Assembly: GCA_904063045.1 (NCBI GenBank) | Contig: CAJFCJ010000006.1 | Location: forward strand, 4,108,408-4,172,407 | Reading direction: 5' to 3' | DNA from: Dimorphilus gyrociliatus | Taxonomy: Eukaryota; Annelida; Polychaeta; Dinophilidae | Length of the DNA: 64,000 nt | Part shown: positions 50,903-63,760 of the stretch, one piece after another | Layout: every line of letters begins with the position of its first letter | Position numbering within the stretch: position 1 is the first letter of the stretch | Made by a program: the position numbers and the translations under genes | Notes under the pieces: model-generated | Database searches by the model: none | Seen by the model: the letters and a program-made list of their open reading frames with translations, nothing else | Told to the model about the DNA's origin: nothing

Positions 50903-53900
50903 CTAGCTCGATGAAACTATATTTGATAATCTATCGTTTTGTAATGTTTGGCTTTGGGAAGTAACTGAAGCACACTTTGGACTTATTGAAGATGTTTCAA
51001 CCTCCATACTCTTTAATATACTTTCCATCCTTCTCTCTATTGTTATATAAACAAAGAAGATTGTTAGACAGATAACCGCAACCGTAATGACGATTGTAAC
51101 TAATATTGAATGCCAAGCTGTATGGTTATTCTCTTTTGCCTTTATCTCAAAACTAGGTCCTTGGCAAGTACCTTGAGAGAATTTGTTATTACATTTTCTC
51201 ATCCTTATTAAATGGTTATCTTTACATTTATAACGATTGGGTAATTTACATTCTCTATACTGTTGCCAAGGATACCATTCACTGTTTGTTGACCGAAAGC
51301 ATATAGTTTTGAGACTTTGAGAGCAGTTGATTGTTTGATAAACGATCTCCATATTACCCATTATGAATATAGTAGAACAATCAAGATCAATGGCATTATA
51401 ATTAGATTTTAATGTTTTTTCTACTTGATAAGATCTTCTTGTACTTTTACCAGATCCTATCCATACCTCAGTTCGATCAATGACGTCATTAAGAAAAGTA
51501 CTTATATTCTTATTAGCTTCAAGTTTACCTAATTTAAGGACAGACATTTTCAATTTTTGACATTCGATAAGTGCTTGTAATCTATTCAATTTTTTATGGA
51601 TAAGGGCAAAACAGTAACTACTTGGTGCATGGAACATAAAAGAGACACTGGTATTGATCTTAGTTTTGGTAATATTGCAAAAAGTAGCGGATTTAAGATA
51701 AATATTCATATTTTGTCTATCATAATTGAATAAATGATGAACGTTACATATTGAACCGATAAATGAACATATTCCATTCCTTATGAAAATTCCATTACAT
51801 AAATCATCCTTGATACATTCATTTTGGCAAATTTTCTTTGGCAGTAGTAGTGATCGTCTCTGGATGGATTTTGAATTGGTAAAAGAGCATATATCTCTCC
51901 ATTCCCTTAAATTTGTGTTTATAAAAGAGAAATCAATGTTATCAACAACTTCAGATTCTGATTTATTTGAGTATTCTATATAGTTTTTTGTATTACAATA
52001 AATACTGTTCTTTTGAAATATCTTAAGGGGTTCTGGATTATTACATTTTCTAATCCTTTTACTATTTGATTGAACCCAATTTGACCATTCTCCTAAAATA
52101 TTTCTGTAGCAAATAGCTATTAGCCTATTTTTACACAACATCTGGTGAACTCTGACTAAAATTCCATGTTTATTGAAAACAGCAGCAAAACAGAGATCAC
52201 TCACTCCATTAACTTCGTTAATGACCAAAGGGATATGACTAGAGACTTCGTTTTGATCTTTGAGATTTGAAATCCATTTTAATGATTGGTTTGTTAGCCC
52301 AATACCCAACCAAACAAAGGTCTCATCCTCTACAAATATATATTTCATTAAATTTTGCTTACCAATACTGAAATTTGACTTTGTTTCAACTCTTAATAGA
52401 TCCATATTCATTGTTGAGCATTGTTTATTAGCCGAATCGAATGTTTGATTAAACAAAATCGTAATGCAGACGCCATTTGATAGATAGTAAAAAGAAAGGT
52501 TACTAGAATCCATAGGGCAAAGGGTTGGTTGTTTAATATAGATATATATCTTAGGTAAAACATAAGAATGTTTAATATGATTTTGATTACAATTATAAAC
52601 CTTCTTTATCTTTTTGCAAATGTATTTATCATTGAAAGTTGGATAATACATAATTGTTGTGCAGCTTTCTATTTTGCTACATCTCTCTAAGCAGTCTTCT
52701 AAAGAGTTCGCTTCAGTTTTATATGAGCCTAGTATATTTGGAGGGGGGCAGCGCTTTTTCCAAAATCTACTTCCGGGCTCATAGAGAATATATGTAAAAT
52801 TATAATTATAATTCCTTAGAAAACTATATAAAATACGACTTTGTATAAGATTTTGCGGTCTATATTGTTTGTTTCTTAGACAATTAATCATTAATTCAGT
52901 TATCATACCATTCTCGTCCGAACAACTACTTCCTTTCACCAAAAGAGGATTTAAAGTAAGAAAATGTGTTACTCTCCAAAATGAGTTTAATCTACTTATT
53001 GTTGGAAAATCTGATAAAATAGTCCAATTCTCATAGTTATTTTTAACTTTACTATATGTAGGCATCTAGATAAAGAATAAAAAATCCATTAGCAACAAAA
53101 GAAGGAGGAAGAAAGAAATAGAGTAAAATAGTTTTATCAACTATTCTTTAACATTACTTTATCTTCTTGCTTTTCCATATTAAAGGATCGGCAGAAAACT
53201 GTATGTAGCATCTTTTTATGCCTTACACTTTGAAGTCCTTTTAAGATGCATATTGGTAAAAGATTGTCTATATTTGACTTAACAATTCCAGTTATAGTTC
53301 TGCTACTTAAATGAATAATTTCTAATAATAAATATCGATCCGTAGTATAAAAGTATTGTTTTTTCGTCAAAGGATCAGTCCATATAGGGTCTTTTGTATA
53401 CAATTTTCCTATTGTCTTCAAATGTAGAATATATGTAAGAAAACCACGAATAATTATTTCCTGAAAATTTTTTGCTTCCGGATGAGATATACCGGAAGTA
53501 GATATTTTTTTCTTAAAAGTTCGAAGAAAATAGGTTTTTTTAGTTATTTCCTTTGTAAAATATATACAGTGTATTTATATAAATATAAAGATACCTTTAT
53601 CGGACTAATACATATTGCGAAATGTTTACCAGCGCAATTTGGAACGCTTTCCCCCGTCATTTTACTCATATCGAATACTTTACATTGCTTTTTTTTAAAT
53701 ATCCAAAATCTACTACGTTCTTGAATAAATAAACTTTGAAATTTAAGATTGTTAAAGAATTGGTGCAATCTCTCCGGTAAATTAAATGATGCTTGAGAAC
53801 AAAACTCTATAGATTCTCTAATTGTCATTGGTGTTGAAGAGATGAAAAAACAATATGGATAAATCATAATAAACATAATATCGCTCTTTGAACTTGTAGC

Positions 53901-55993
53901 TAAGTTTGAACAAAATGTCGTTTTCAAATAGACGAATTGACCTGGTAAAAGGAATGCGTGTTTTCTCCAACTATGACAGTATTTCGTTGATAGTAAACAT
54001 TTTAAAGGTTCTTTATACATTCTGACATTCAATGTAGCAAAAAGGAAAGCAACACAGTGAGTGTTTCGAGTACACAATTGAGCACATTCCGTAAAATTTT
54101 GAACACTTCTGGCATTATTATACTTCCTCTTTAATAAAAGTTGAACAGGGGCGCAAAATAGGTTATCAGTTGGTGAATAAGTTTTATAATTTACAAGAAA
54201 TGGACTACCGTGATAATCTTCATCAAAAAATATAGACGGCCTCAGCTGAATCTTATATTTACTCGAACATTTAATATAAAGAACCATTAGTCTATAATTA
54301 TGTTCCATAAAACATTCTCTACCAGTTAATCTAATTGGCTTAATTGACCAAAAATGAGAAAATGCTTTCGGATTATTAGTCCAAGTAGAAGCCTGAAAAT
54401 ACATTTTCTGTTCATCTATCTCGTTGTCATTTTCAGTTAATAAAACGGATTTATGGTAAACGTAAGTAGATGAAAAAATTTGACAGATGCTTTTCATAAT
54501 TCTTTTGTCACTTTTAGCATTTTTTGGTGGGCAAATGGGACTAGGCTTACTATAAGTATTAGCGTATAAAATACCGCTAATAAAATACTTTTCAGTTTTC
54601 ATATTTTTTTTAATCATTAAGGTTTTATCATTGGAAAGATGATTAATATCATTATCTTCCGGTACTATAGAGTGACTGAGATTAAACGTATCAACAGTAT
54701 AAATAGGTTGTAAAAAGCTTTTTCCTTTTTTAAAATAATCTAACTCCTAATGGAAAAAAAAAAAGAAAATTTTCTATTAATACCTTAAATAATTAATAAG
54801 ATAAAGAGATTACATGATAACTTATGTCAAATCTATTTTTACAGCAAATTGTCCAGATAGAAGATGAAAACGAAGAATACGATGATATTGAATTAAAAGA
54901 GGTAGTTGGATAAAGGGACATGGATAAGGATAAAACTTCCAATTTTACAAAACTATTATTTATAAACTTATAGACGTTTAATTTGTTATTGAAAGTAAAC
55001 CAAACTTTATCGTTTTCTTGAAATATTGATAGAAATATTTTGCCCCTTTGTAACCTCTTATCGAATTGACAAACGAAATAGCCTCTTTCTCCACAATAAT
55101 TAGAAACTGCAGATTGAGGCAAAGTTGGACCAACAATAAAGCATAAATCTATGGAGAAATCGTAATAATATCTAGAATAAAGAAATCTATTACCCGGATT
55201 GCAAAAAGGGAATATTTGCACGTAGAGATGATTTCCCGGAGGTAAGAAACTATGATTAAAATGATCCAAAGAACAATATTTTTCTATTTTAAGGCAACTT
55301 CCTCCCCCTGAGCTTTCTTTATGAAGAAAAGCTGTACAATTTTTCTTACAAGTTTTTGCACATTCTTCAATATTTAATTCATTGTTACTCTTCTTCCTTT
55401 TAACTAGCGAAATCCCTCCTGAAAAGCATTTGTTCCAACTTCCATCCCCGGGAGTATACAATTCAAATTTCCTTCTCTTATCTAAACTTCAATATTCAAA
55501 TATATATACATTTTTATGAATAATTAGAAGTTTAATTATATAAGTAACTGTATCACTTGATAATCTTGTGCGGGTATCGTTTCTTATCGAATGTACATGT
55601 TATTTCTCCAGTTGAGTTCTTAGAATCGCAATTTTTACCGTTAAGATATAGAAACTGACATATTTCTTTACAGCTTAACTGTTTCTTATTGATTTTCCAT
55701 CTATTCGAATTAAAGTGATAGTATGGAAAACCTTTAATGGTTTCTTTATTAGCTATTGTGGTAATATTTAAATTAATAAGCCTATCAGGTGAATATATAT
55801 TTCCATTTGTTCGAATATTGTCTACTGTTGTATAAAATTCACTTTCTTTCTGTAAACTAGGGATTGAGGAGAAGGTAGAATATTTTACTATTCTCCCAAT
55901 TGAGCTTAATATTAAATCCGGATTATTTAGGTCACTATTAATTCTATTAATTAAGCAGTTTATTATTAATAATAAAAAGCTTCTAGCAATCAT
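50903..55993 (-). CDS. Large single-pass receptor with repeated PAN and C-type-lectin-like modules
   Basis: Not matched to a named gene. Exons complement(55557..55993), (54814..55486), (53595..54746), (53158..53460) and (50903..53065) join in phase to 1,575 residues. An N-terminal signal peptide starts MIARSFLLLII. The ectodomain holds four units, each a PAN/apple-like Cys module (C...C-x(2,3)-C...C...C ending in a YL/YV..FC strand) followed by a C-type-lectin-like domain. The clearest are PAN 960-1038 with CTLD 1055-1175 (WLGIGL motif) and PAN 1244-1318 with CTLD 1340-1445 (VWIGSG). Each of these CTLDs is followed by a TSP1-like stub (EWSNW..RIRKC; EWYPW..RMRKC). One TM helix lies at about 1507-1531, then a 44-residue cytoplasmic tail. 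EPN/QPD and WND sugar-binding motifs are absent, so classical Ca-dependent glycan binding is doubtful. Confidence 0.7.
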
Positions 55994-56463
55994 CTTTTTT
56001 TAAAAATTAGTCAATGACAAGCTTTATAAAATAGAAACTAGTAGAGTATTCAAAAAGAAAATCATTTCAATAGTGACATCTGGTTGATGTGGATAGTATT
56101 AATATAAACAAATTATGTTATATTAATAATTTATATTATATATAAGGTTAAATTTTTTTAATATTAAGTAAAATATATCATTTCTAATAAATTAATATAT
56201 TTTCCTTATAAAGATTGAACTTAAAAACGGAAGAAGAGAAGAGTAAAGGGAAAAGAAAAGAAAGTCAAAAAAGTTGTAGAATAATTGTTAAAAACAAACT
56301 AAATAGAAAAAGGAGACTTTAACCAATATTTAACCGGATAAAATATTAAAAATAAATAGACGTCAATAGATAACAAACAATGTTTTTTTTTTAATTTTTT
56401 ATAGAATAATTTGTATTTTTCAAAAAAAAGAAATATATTCAAAGAAAAATATTAAATATAGCG
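55994..56463. other. AT-rich gap upstream of the receptor gene
   Basis: 470 bp: the receptor 5' UTR/promoter and the plakin 3' UTR. Nothing else visible. Confidence 0.5.
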
Positions 56464-59400
56464 TCATTCTTCATTTTTATGTAATTTTAGTGCATTATAG
56501 ACTGAAATTGGAGTTACAACCGATCTCCTTATAAGACCGATAACTTTTTCAACTGTCGGTCTCTTGTCAGGATCAATCGATTCGAGAGAAGTTTCATGGT
56601 TGACTTGCGTTACTTTAAGAAATCCTTTCGCTAAGGCATCAACTAGGAAAACCTTTTCTCCTGTTTTGTTATTAATATATTCAGCGGTCTTAGGATCTAA
56701 AAGACCTCTTTCAATAGCTTCTTGGAACGGAACAGAAACTCTATTCTTTTGATCTACTACTGCACGAATGCAATAAGATTCAACAGCCTCTTCTTCCGTA
56801 TGAGTATCGTTTGACTCCTCGTGCTCAATTGAAACTAAACCGCTTCTGATTGCTTTCTCTAAGGATATTTGTTCTTCTAGAGTCTGATAAACTCCTTCCG
56901 ATTCGTTTAAAATGTGAAGTTTTCTTGCTTCATCTGCCCCTATCCATTTTCCGTTATGCAAGCATTCTTTAATATGAAAGTTTCTACAATCTAGTAAAGT
57001 TTGAATAGTCACCAGACCAAAATCTTTACTCTCTTCTGCACCTTCTATCTCGTCTACTTGTTTCAAGAGAATCAGTCCCATTTTAACGGCTTCTTGTATA
57101 GTCATTGACAACCTTTTACCTTGCCTCTCGGGGTTTATGTACTTTCCAGTTTGTAAGTGTATTATACCCTTACTAATTGCTTCCTCGAGAGAAAACTCCT
57201 CCACGGCATTGTTCGGATTGAGAATACCACGAATAACGAATTTCTTTTCCGTTTCTTTCTTGGTTGATCTCAAATTATCTGTCGCTATAAGTTGACGCTT
57301 TATGGAACATAAAATTCTCCAATCAAGCCTGGTGCTTGAAGTTGCTTTATAATTCATTGATTTAACCGGAGTCGGTCTACTTCTATGCTCTTTTCTTATA
57401 TAGGAAGGTAAAGATTTCGATCTTCTTCGCCGAATAGAAGATCTATTTTGGAAATCTCGTATAATTATCGCTCCTTGCCAAGCGTTTTCTATTTGATCAT
57501 CCGATCCGTCAGTAACATCCAATTCATCATTGGCAGTTGTCTTGGAATAAACTTGAGATTTTCTGGAATCTCGAAGTGTTTTTGAGGTTATAGCAGAAGT
57601 GTTGGAATGATTAAACGTTGTTTTAATTACATTATTAACGCCGTTAAAATCATTGAGAGAGAGATCTTTTGAAGAATCTATGATAGATTCAGGATTCTTA
57701 ACAGAATTATCCTCAAGCTTAATCTTTTTATCCTCATCAGTAAAATCGATACAACACCTGTAATCCTCTTGATTGAGATCAATAGTCTGTGCTTTACTTT
57801 GATCTTTTAAAAGAGTATCAACATCAGCTGATTGGAATGTTGTAGGTTTTGCATTTTCCGTTCTATTTACTCCTTGCTTTGCAAGTATATTTTTTTTTAG
57901 ATTATGCTTTTTATCGTTTTCTTTCGCTGTCTTAGAGTTTTGCTTATTAACGTTAACAATCTTTTCAGTCGAGTTCCCGGATACCATTCCAGTTTCATAA
58001 AGTCTATGATTATTTGTTAGCTTAGTTTCGGAAGCTACTTTTGAATCACTACTTATATTTGTAAGACTTTCCAATGCTTGTTCGTATTCGTCGCTCGTAC
58101 TTGAGATTTCCGATTCAATACCTTTTAATAAATGATTCTTACCAATTCTTCTAAATGAGGAATCTTCAAGTGCAAGTTTTTTATGGCTACATGGTGTCGA
58201 ATAAGCGGACGATTTGAATCCTAGCATGGGTGAGTCTAAATATTCTTTGGCAAGCACGTAGTCGTCGCTTACACTCGATACTTCGGAGGCAAGCTCTCTT
58301 CCAATTCCAGATATTGAAATTTTTAAAGGATTCTCAATTATATTAGATTGTTCGATTTCGGCATTAGAATCAGATTTATGTTCCGAAAAATTGATTACAT
58401 TTGAACCATGAATACTACGATTAAATTGCTCTTTTTCCTCATTAGTACTACTTTGGCGAGGGTTTAACTCGTCTAATTTTTCTATATGATTATTAAAATT
58501 ATCACTAAAATCTTGGGTAGATAAACTATCATATCCCTTATCTAATTCCCCATCTCTGTCTATCGAATTTTCAAAACTCTTATCCTTACCAGAATCCTGG
58601 TTCTCTTTTGTCTGTATTCCATCTTCAAACAAGGTGTTAGCCTTGTTTTGGGTTTCGTTTTCGACATTACCTATGGGATCCACATTTGTATGCATAATAT
58701 TACTGCCTAAGTCTGCTCTACCTGCCAAAAACTCTTTACTATAGTTTTCAACATTTTCTTTATTTTCACTTATATCCATCCTTTGCAAACTATCATTCTC
58801 CTTAAAATCAGAAGTAGTTTCCTTTTTGTAACTATTTAACGAGTGTTCCGAATACTTCGACTTGGTTAATTTATCTATATTACTGCAGCTATTTCTTAGT
58901 TTACTTCTTCTTAATTCTAATCGCTGATATCGATCTTCGTCATCATCGAGTCTAGCAGTATCTTTACGCTCTTCATTTGGAGATTCGTTTGTAGGTATTT
59001 CAACATTAGATCGTAATTTCTTTGATTTTCCTTTCTTAAAGAAGGGGAAATTATTTTTCCTTTTTTTATCTTTATCTTTATCCGAGTTTTTCGTTTTTGA
59101 GAAGGTTTTTTTCCATTTCTCTTTTAAAATTTTTGCAAAATCATTTTTCTTTCCTTTTTCGGATTCTTTTTCCGGTTTATTGGAGTTAAATGGTTCTTGA
59201 TGATCAATGTTCGATGAGATTAAAGAATTTTTAGCCACATTAGATATGTTCGAGTTATTACTATTAAGTGGTATTTTGTCGTTATCTTCTTCGATTGTTA
59301 ATTTAAGTGCCGACTCGAAACTTCTATTTCTTTTCAAATTGATCGAATTTGACCTATCCGAGAGTATAGAATATGGGCTCTCATCGATTTGACTCTTAGA

Positions 59401-62395
59401 AATAGAAGCATTCTGTTCCTCTGAAGGTAATTTATCTTGATCATTAACTGCGTTCAATTCAGGCTCTTGACAGTCATTCTCGTTCGTCAAATGGTCGTCT
59501 TTAAATTCGTTGGTATCAATATTAACCTTTTCCCTTGGAATATCTAGTTTCAAAGTAGGACTTGGAAGTTGAATAGTTTTTGAATATTCACTATCCACAA
59601 CAATATCTGGCTCAATAGTGTTTGCTTTTAAAACAATATCAATAACGTCAGCCTGTTCATTATCGAAAGATGAATATGTCTCAGAAGAATTCTTAAATGC
59701 AGTATTTTGACAATGACTAAGTATCGGTAATTCATCTCCAACTAGTATATCAGTCGATGAATTATCTGGACTATCTTGGTTCGGGAGAAGAGATTCAGTT
59801 TCGTTATCTGAAGAAAAGCTATGAACACTTCTATTGGCAGTTTGTTTGTCTAGGAATCCATCACTTGAGTAGCTCCCATTACTGTTCGTGCTGTTGGCTT
59901 GTATATTTAAATCTAATCCATTACTTCCGGTATCTACAGCTTCTGAAATATTCCAACCTTCCATTTTATTTTGAGAGTAAATAATATTTTTCGTTTCTAA
60001 TTGATCTTTGCCGCTGTCTTTTTTAGGTTGATCATTGATTATATATGTATTACGTGAGCTAATCCCGGAATAAGGGTATTTCTTTTCCATTTTTAGGTCT
60101 TCCTTTATCATTTCACGCACGCGCTTAGAATTTTTCCGTTTCTTAATAGATTTTAGTTCGTGAGAGTTTTCAAGTTTTGCTTTGGATTTAGGACATGCAG
60201 TCTCAAATCTAACGTATTTTGGTTTATCCGTAGAGATTGGTATATTATTTAGTTTCTGTAACCTTTTTAAGAATTTACTTCTTTCAGTTAAATATTTTTT
60301 GGAATTTCTTCTGATAATATTTTTACTTTCACTTGTTCGTAGAGATGTTGTTGATTGGCCAATATCATTTTTATCTTTATAGGTGATAAATTGAACTTTT
60401 TCCGTTTCCGTCAAAGTCATTTTCATCTCTAAATATCTAATATTTCGTCTCCTATTATCTTTTTGCAAATCGTTTAAATGTTCTACAACCAGAATAGGCT
60501 TAGATAACTCAGCCAGGGACGATTTATAATCATCGTATTGTTTCGTGAACGATTCAAAACATAATGTTGCTTTGTCAAGATAGGCTATAGTCTCTATTAT
60601 ATTCTCGTTTGCTTTACAATCAACTAATTCTCGTTCTAAGCTGAACAAAGCCTTGTGTAATTTGGATATATCGAAATTTGACGGAAATTTGACAACGACT
60701 TCATTCAATCTTTTAAATCTTCTTGATACTCTGTCACGGTTTCCAGCTTTAGTAGGTTTTACTTTTCTCTTCCAATCATAAGCCGTATGCTTTGAATTAT
60801 AAGCGACTGACTGAACGAGCGCAGAACGAAACCTTTTCCAAGAATCGTTTAAGACTGCCAACAAGACTAGTTGCAACCTCTCTGTAGCATTTTTAGCGGA
60901 CAGGTCCGGAGATGGAATAATACAAGATAGAGCGGGTATAAGACCTTCGTCACCTTTAGAGGTTTTTACTTTAACTCTTTCACCTTGCGCTTCCTCAATA
61001 AAAAACTCCTCTCCTTTAGACAATTGAACATTTCCACTTTTTATTGAACACAAGCTGAGAAAACGCTTGTGTATAATTGGCTCTCCAGAAACCATAATAC
61101 ACTGTCCCCTTTCACGTAACTCGATAACCTTGTCACGCCAATCATTCGTTCTTTTAATTTGAGTTTGAAGACTATCAAAAAGGAATTTTGAATTGAGAAA
61201 AGTTTGTCCTCTTTCAGGCGTGAAGATTGTTAAAATTGAACTCATTTCCTTTTCGCATTTTGTTATTTCTTTAAAGAATTCTTGAACTGTCTCCTATTGA
61301 AAAGAAGATTTTTAAAAACTTAATAATTATATCAAAAAGAGAAAAATGTTTCATATATTTTCTATTGAAACATGTTTTTAAATATTAAAACTTTCTTCAT
61401 ACAAAAAGAGAGAATTAGTAATATTTCGAAAGATATTTTTCTCACGATTTCTAGACCAAAAAGAGGGAGAGTTTTTTTTTCTTTTTTTACCTTGAAAAAG
61501 GTAATAAATTAAAGATTGTATTTAATATATTACTTTATTATTGTTTATTATAATATATTGTTCAAATATATAGTAATATATTCAAGGGTGTATCGTAAAA
61601 AGGGTGAAAGAAAAAATTCTGTTTTATTATCAAAGATCAGTTAATCTATTGTTATTGGAGGATATCAGTTGTTGTCCACCAATTGGAACAATCATTGATA
61701 ATTTGCCTAGTTGTATATATATATATTGAAAAAGTGCAACAGAATAGCAAAATATACAAAGAGAGAGAAGAAAAATTAATATTTGGGATTAGATATAGGA
61801 ACTAATGAGTCTAAAAAGAAAAAAGCATGCAGAATAAAACTTACAATAGGCAATTCATTGCGAACTATTGGCATTGAAATTTTCTTCTAAAAAATAAAGG
61901 AGCAGGAAAAAAAAAACAAGTTTATAAAATTTTTTATAAGCCAACAGCTAAAGTGAAATAAGCAGACTAAATAATAATAATTAACATATATTAATCATTA
62001 TATACTGCATAATAGACTACATTTTAAATAAATTATTTACCTCATCTATTTCCATTCTATCCATTGGGTGGGACGATGGCAATGAGCAGGAGGAAGAAGA
62101 AGAAGGTGGAGAAGAGGAGGTGGTGACTATCTGCATAAATTGCATCCGGTTAAATAAAGATACACATTTATATTAACCAATAGGAAGACGTTGTAACATA
62201 CTTGACTTTGTTGCTTGTGTAATAGGTAAACATTGTTATTCAGTGTATTGTTATCCTAGAAATGAAAAGTTAAAGAAAATAATAAATAGTTAGACTACAA
62301 AGCTTTCGTATATAAACAATAATTATATTATCAACAGAATGCGAAACACAGTTATTCTTATTAATCTTGCTGCTTACCGACTCAAAATCTGTCAT
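56464..62395 (-). CDS. Atypical plakin: plakin-domain SH3 region, long disordered centre, C-terminal plakin repeats
   Basis: A cytolinker-type protein expected at cell junctions or intermediate filaments. Exons complement(62378..62395), (62202..62255), (62041..62130), (61845..61886) and (56464..61293) join in phase 0 to 1,677 residues. After a short Ser/Pro-rich head (about 20-50), residues about 70-320 resemble a plakin domain: a spectrin-type helix run and an embedded SH3 (EEFFIEEAQGERVKV ... IPALSCIIPSPD, about 150-200), followed by more helices. The region from about 380 to 1,380 is Ser/Asn/Asp/Lys-rich and looks disordered rather than coiled coil. The last 260 residues hold plakin repeats (EEAISKGIIHLQTGKYINP, FQEAIERGLLDP, LVDALAKGFLKV). 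No CH domains are encoded in the exons seen. Exact orthology (VAB-10/MACF, envoplakin-like) is unclear. Confidence 0.78.
61294..61844 (-). other. Plakin intron 4
   Basis: A 551-nt AT-rich intron with poly-T and TA tracts; no additional exon detected. Confidence 0.5.
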
Positions 62396-63760
62396 TATAA
62401 TTTTACGAAGAACGTCATTGAACTGTTTAAGGGTAGATCATATGAGCGATTTCAATGCGAAAATATACCTTGAAAGAGCACATTGTTCACGTTGTGAATG
62501 GGCGAAAACTACGAAAAGAAGGTCTCGATATGTTTGTGAAAGGTTTTTACACTGTACTTGCAAGCGTGCTGCGCATATTCTCTCTGTACTGCAACAGGGC
62601 AGCTGCAATATGGTTTAAGTTTCCTATCTAGGCCTATGGATTAGCACAACAGCGCTTTAGTGTATTGGTCTATAGCATTAATTATATTATACTATTTCGT
62701 TACATTCAATTATAGCTGTGGGCCCTTTTATCATACTTGTGGATTGAGGCCTATCAGTTACCGTTCTCTCACTTTGATACTCTTTAAGTATTCTAGTAAA
62801 AAGTTTAAGTAAACTATTAATTCTCTTTCACATTGTAGTCCTAAATAACATTTCTCTTTCAAGTTTTACATATTTCTCGTCTAGAACAATCTCTTAAGCA
62901 ATTATTACTTATTGTTCAAACTGTTAAGGTTTATAATGGAAATAGAAGATATTTTTAAATCTACAGATTTTTTATTGCCTATTTTTATATTATATTTGTA
63001 ATATTTATATTTATAGAATTTTATATAAATAATACTCTATTTCTAAGTTAAATACAGGTCTAGGCTAAACACTGCATACAGACGGATGTTACGCCATCTA
63101 TAGTCTATGGAACTTTTCGATTTTTATTGACAACTATAAAAAAGAACATTTCAAATAGAATTACAAGATGAATAGAATCAACTTACTGCTAAATTGTTCA
63201 TATAAAAGAATTTTACGGTAAATTGAGATTTAAGTAGCATTTTATTACAATATTTCCTTCCAAATGTCATTTTAATAATATTTTAATATTCTACCTAAAA
63301 AATTTCCCAAACCTTTCTTTAGAGGGAACAAAGTATTTTAATTCAATTTTTTTCCCTTAATATTAATAAGTTATCGAAGGCTGACTCAAGTTTTTACAAT
63401 ATAACTATTTTTTAATTAAAAATAGGTCAGGAAAAAAATTATTAAAATTGTTAAAAAATAAAAAGCAAAAATAAATTACAAGTAAATAAATGACCTTCAC
63501 CTTTAAAAAATATATACATTTATTTACATATTTTAACCACCCTCTAATAAAATTTTATATTAATGAGGTGACAAATAGAGATAGAAAAGAGTAAATCAAT
63601 TAAAGTTTCACCTTACGAAAGTATGTTGATTTGGCGTATAGTTAGAAAATTAGAAGAGTTACCATTAAACGAAAATTACGTGATGATAATAAATACAGTA
63701 TATACTGTATATATATATACTAATATATACAAGGTTAAGTACAAATAACAATTAGATGGC
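62396..63760. promoter_or_regulatory. Plakin promoter region and 3' flank of the next plakin-repeat gene
   Basis: The left part (62400-62780) is richer in GC with several GCGC and CAGCTG-like words and probably holds the plakin promoter. An ACGCCATCT near 63091 is one mismatch from the recurrent motif noted elsewhere. The right part (63150-63760) is AT-rich 3' UTR or flank of the edge gene. Confidence 0.4.
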
